21,131 nucleotides of DNA, from the NCBI GenBank assembly GCA_035545895.1, contig DASZXJ010000170.1, positions 1-21,131 of the forward strand. Direction: 5' to 3'. The DNA is from DASZXJ01 sp035545895. Its GTDB lineage: Bacteria; Planctomycetota; Phycisphaerae; Tepidisphaerales; Tepidisphaeraceae. Numbering within the stretch: position 1 is the first letter of the stretch; each line of letters begins with the position of its first letter. Shown piece by piece: positions 20,418 through 21,131 of the stretch. Made by a program: the position numbers and the translations under genes. Below the pieces are notes generated by a model that saw only the letters and a list, made by a program, of their open reading frames with translations, was not told where the DNA came from and did not search any database.

Positions 20418-20446
20418 TTGCTACCGTTGGCAATCCCGCGTATCAT
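20418..20446 (+). promoter_or_regulatory. Candidate promoter for the 20473 gene
   Basis: TTGCTA at 20418-20423 and TATCAT at 20441-20446 with exactly 17 bases between. Transcription would start near 20453, giving a short leader that contains GGAG 7 bases before the ATG at 20473. Confidence 0.5.
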
Positions 20447-20472
20447 ATGGGTTTAGATACTGGAGATGATTG

Positions 20473-21048
20473 ATGGCGACGAAGACAGTTCAAGAAGTGG
20501 ATACAGTCGCCGCGCTGGCGGATCTGATGGCACGTTCGGGAGTGAAGGATCGCGCCAACGTTGAAAAGCATCTGGCCATATGCGATGCCGAACCCAATTC
20601 GAACCATGGCAAGCTCTGGCGCGAGATCGCGGGCAAGCTGGCTTCCCTCGCCCCGCTGCCCTTCAAGATGGGCGGCAACGCGATGCTCTTTTACATCGCT
20701 GACGGCAAATATCGCATGCAGGTTTTTGCGATAGAAGATCGATATGAGGGCCAGATCATGGTCTATCTGCCTGACGTACTGGCCGCAGCAATTCGCAAGA
20801 AAGTGATCTCCAAATCCGGTGACAAATACACCGCCGGCGGAGCGTCGGGCCCGGCCATGCTGATCGATGCCTTGGACGCTGCCAATACCCCCGACCCGGC
20901 GGCTCATCTCAAGCACATGATCGGGTGGAACCGCAAGGCCGTACGCGTCACGTTCAACACGACCGATGCGCAAACGCAACAGATTGCCGCCGTAGCCGGC
21001 ATGTGCGACCTCGCCGCCACCCAATGGCCGGCGCCTCCGGCAGCGTAA
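20473..21048 (+). CDS. Conserved-looking protein of unknown function
   Basis: A 191-residue soluble protein that I do not recognise. The ATG at 20473 is supported by GGAG 7 bases upstream and a well-spaced promoter before it. The N-terminal half is helical (VDTVAALADLMARSGVKDRA, then HLAICDAEPNSNHGKLWREI), followed by alternating strands around NAMLFYIADGKYRMQVF and YEGQIMVYLPDVLAA. The second half has a Gly-rich turn TAGGASGPAM. No signal peptide, membrane helix or metal motif is seen. REP-type palindromes sit on both sides (20309-20376 and 21083 onward). Codon use agrees with the genuine neighbours, so the gene itself is credible. Confidence 0.65.
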   Translation: MATKTVQEVDTVAALADLMARSGVKDRANVEKHLAICDAEPNSNHGKLWREIAGKLASLAPLPFKMGGNAMLFYIADGKYRMQVFAIEDRYEGQIMVYLPDVLAAAIRKKVISKSGDKYTAGGASGPAMLIDALDAANTPDPAAHLKHMIGWNRKAVRVTFNTTDAQTQQIAAVAGMCDLAATQWPAPPAA

Positions 21049-21082
21049 TCGCGGACAAGCAGATCTACATTAAGTCTATTCG

Positions 21083-21131
21083 TTTAGCGCCGCCGCTTGC
21101 GGCGGGTTTGGAAGTTCCGGAACCCGCCGCA
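21083..21131. repeat. REP-type repeat cut by the window edge
   Basis: TTTAGCGCCGCCGCTTGCGG followed by CGGGTTTGG matches the left arm of the 20309-20376 repeat. After a short spacer AACCCGCCGCA begins the inverted right arm, which is cut off at the end of the window. It stands 34 bases after the stop of the preceding gene. Confidence 0.85.

Noticed and set aside
20443..21024. Minus-strand frame of 193 codons opposite the 20473 gene
   Set aside because: The plus-strand frame has a promoter with 17-base spacing and a good ribosome site; the minus frame has neither.
1..21131. CRISPR arrays, tRNA or rRNA genes
   Set aside because: No regularly spaced direct repeats and no rRNA or tRNA-like sequence were noticed on either strand when reading by eye.

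Overview
The window reads as chromosomal DNA from a planctomycete-like bacterium, most likely Planctomycetota and perhaps class Phycisphaerae. This is inferred from a PurL with a fused double PurS-like front end, small membrane and lipoproteins of the kind seen in that phylum, an adenylate-kinase-like/deoxyribosyltransferase-like fusion, extragenic palindromes with an IS200-like transposase remnant, and the rarity of strong Shine-Dalgarno sites. Assignment below phylum is a guess. I saw no rRNA, tRNA or CRISPR array.

Layout. 1-4847 (minus strand): a truncated purL, an NADPH-dependent FMN reductase, an exported single-pass protein of unknown function and a starch-synthase-like glycosyltransferase. 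5169-6360 (plus): a DUF2752 membrane protein and a lipoprotein, facing back-to-back with the glycosyltransferase. 6374-7954 (minus): a GmhA-type sugar isomerase, a DUF309 protein and a GNAT acetyltransferase. 7955-10664 (minus): a doubtful small membrane ORF, pyrD and pyrK, with a strong promoter and an intrinsic terminator upstream of pyrK. Between pyrK and pyrD sits a 369-bp element bounded by perfect 30-bp inverted palindromic repeats and carrying a truncated IS200/REP-associated transposase reading frame.

10832-12965: a MutT-type Nudix hydrolase on the plus strand, convergent with a zinc-ribbon membrane protein, then a secreted protein and a small DNA-binding-like protein. 12983-15140 (minus): metallothionein, a YgfZ-like protein and a class III-like PPK2, the last two overlapping by 4 bases. 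15287-21048 (plus): a UVR-motif protein, a hicBA toxin-antitoxin pair, an adenylate-kinase-like/nucleoside-deoxyribosyltransferase-like fusion overlapping a membrane protein gene, a possibly frameshifted membrane ORF, a LOG-family hydrolase, a TonB-like protein and an unknown protein flanked by palindromic repeats.

A loose theme is nucleotide metabolism: purL (purines), pyrK-pyrD (pyrimidines), MutT (pool cleaning), PPK2 (polyphosphate-driven NMP/NDP phosphorylation), the kinase-like/NDT-like fusion and LOG. These do not form one operon. Two cross-cutting observations stand out. First, many genes carry a TANNAT hexamer only 6-8 bases before the start codon with no Shine-Dalgarno site, as expected for leaderless mRNAs. 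Second, the pyrK leader carries a near-consensus promoter followed by a terminator hairpin, which is either an attenuator or a separate small RNA.
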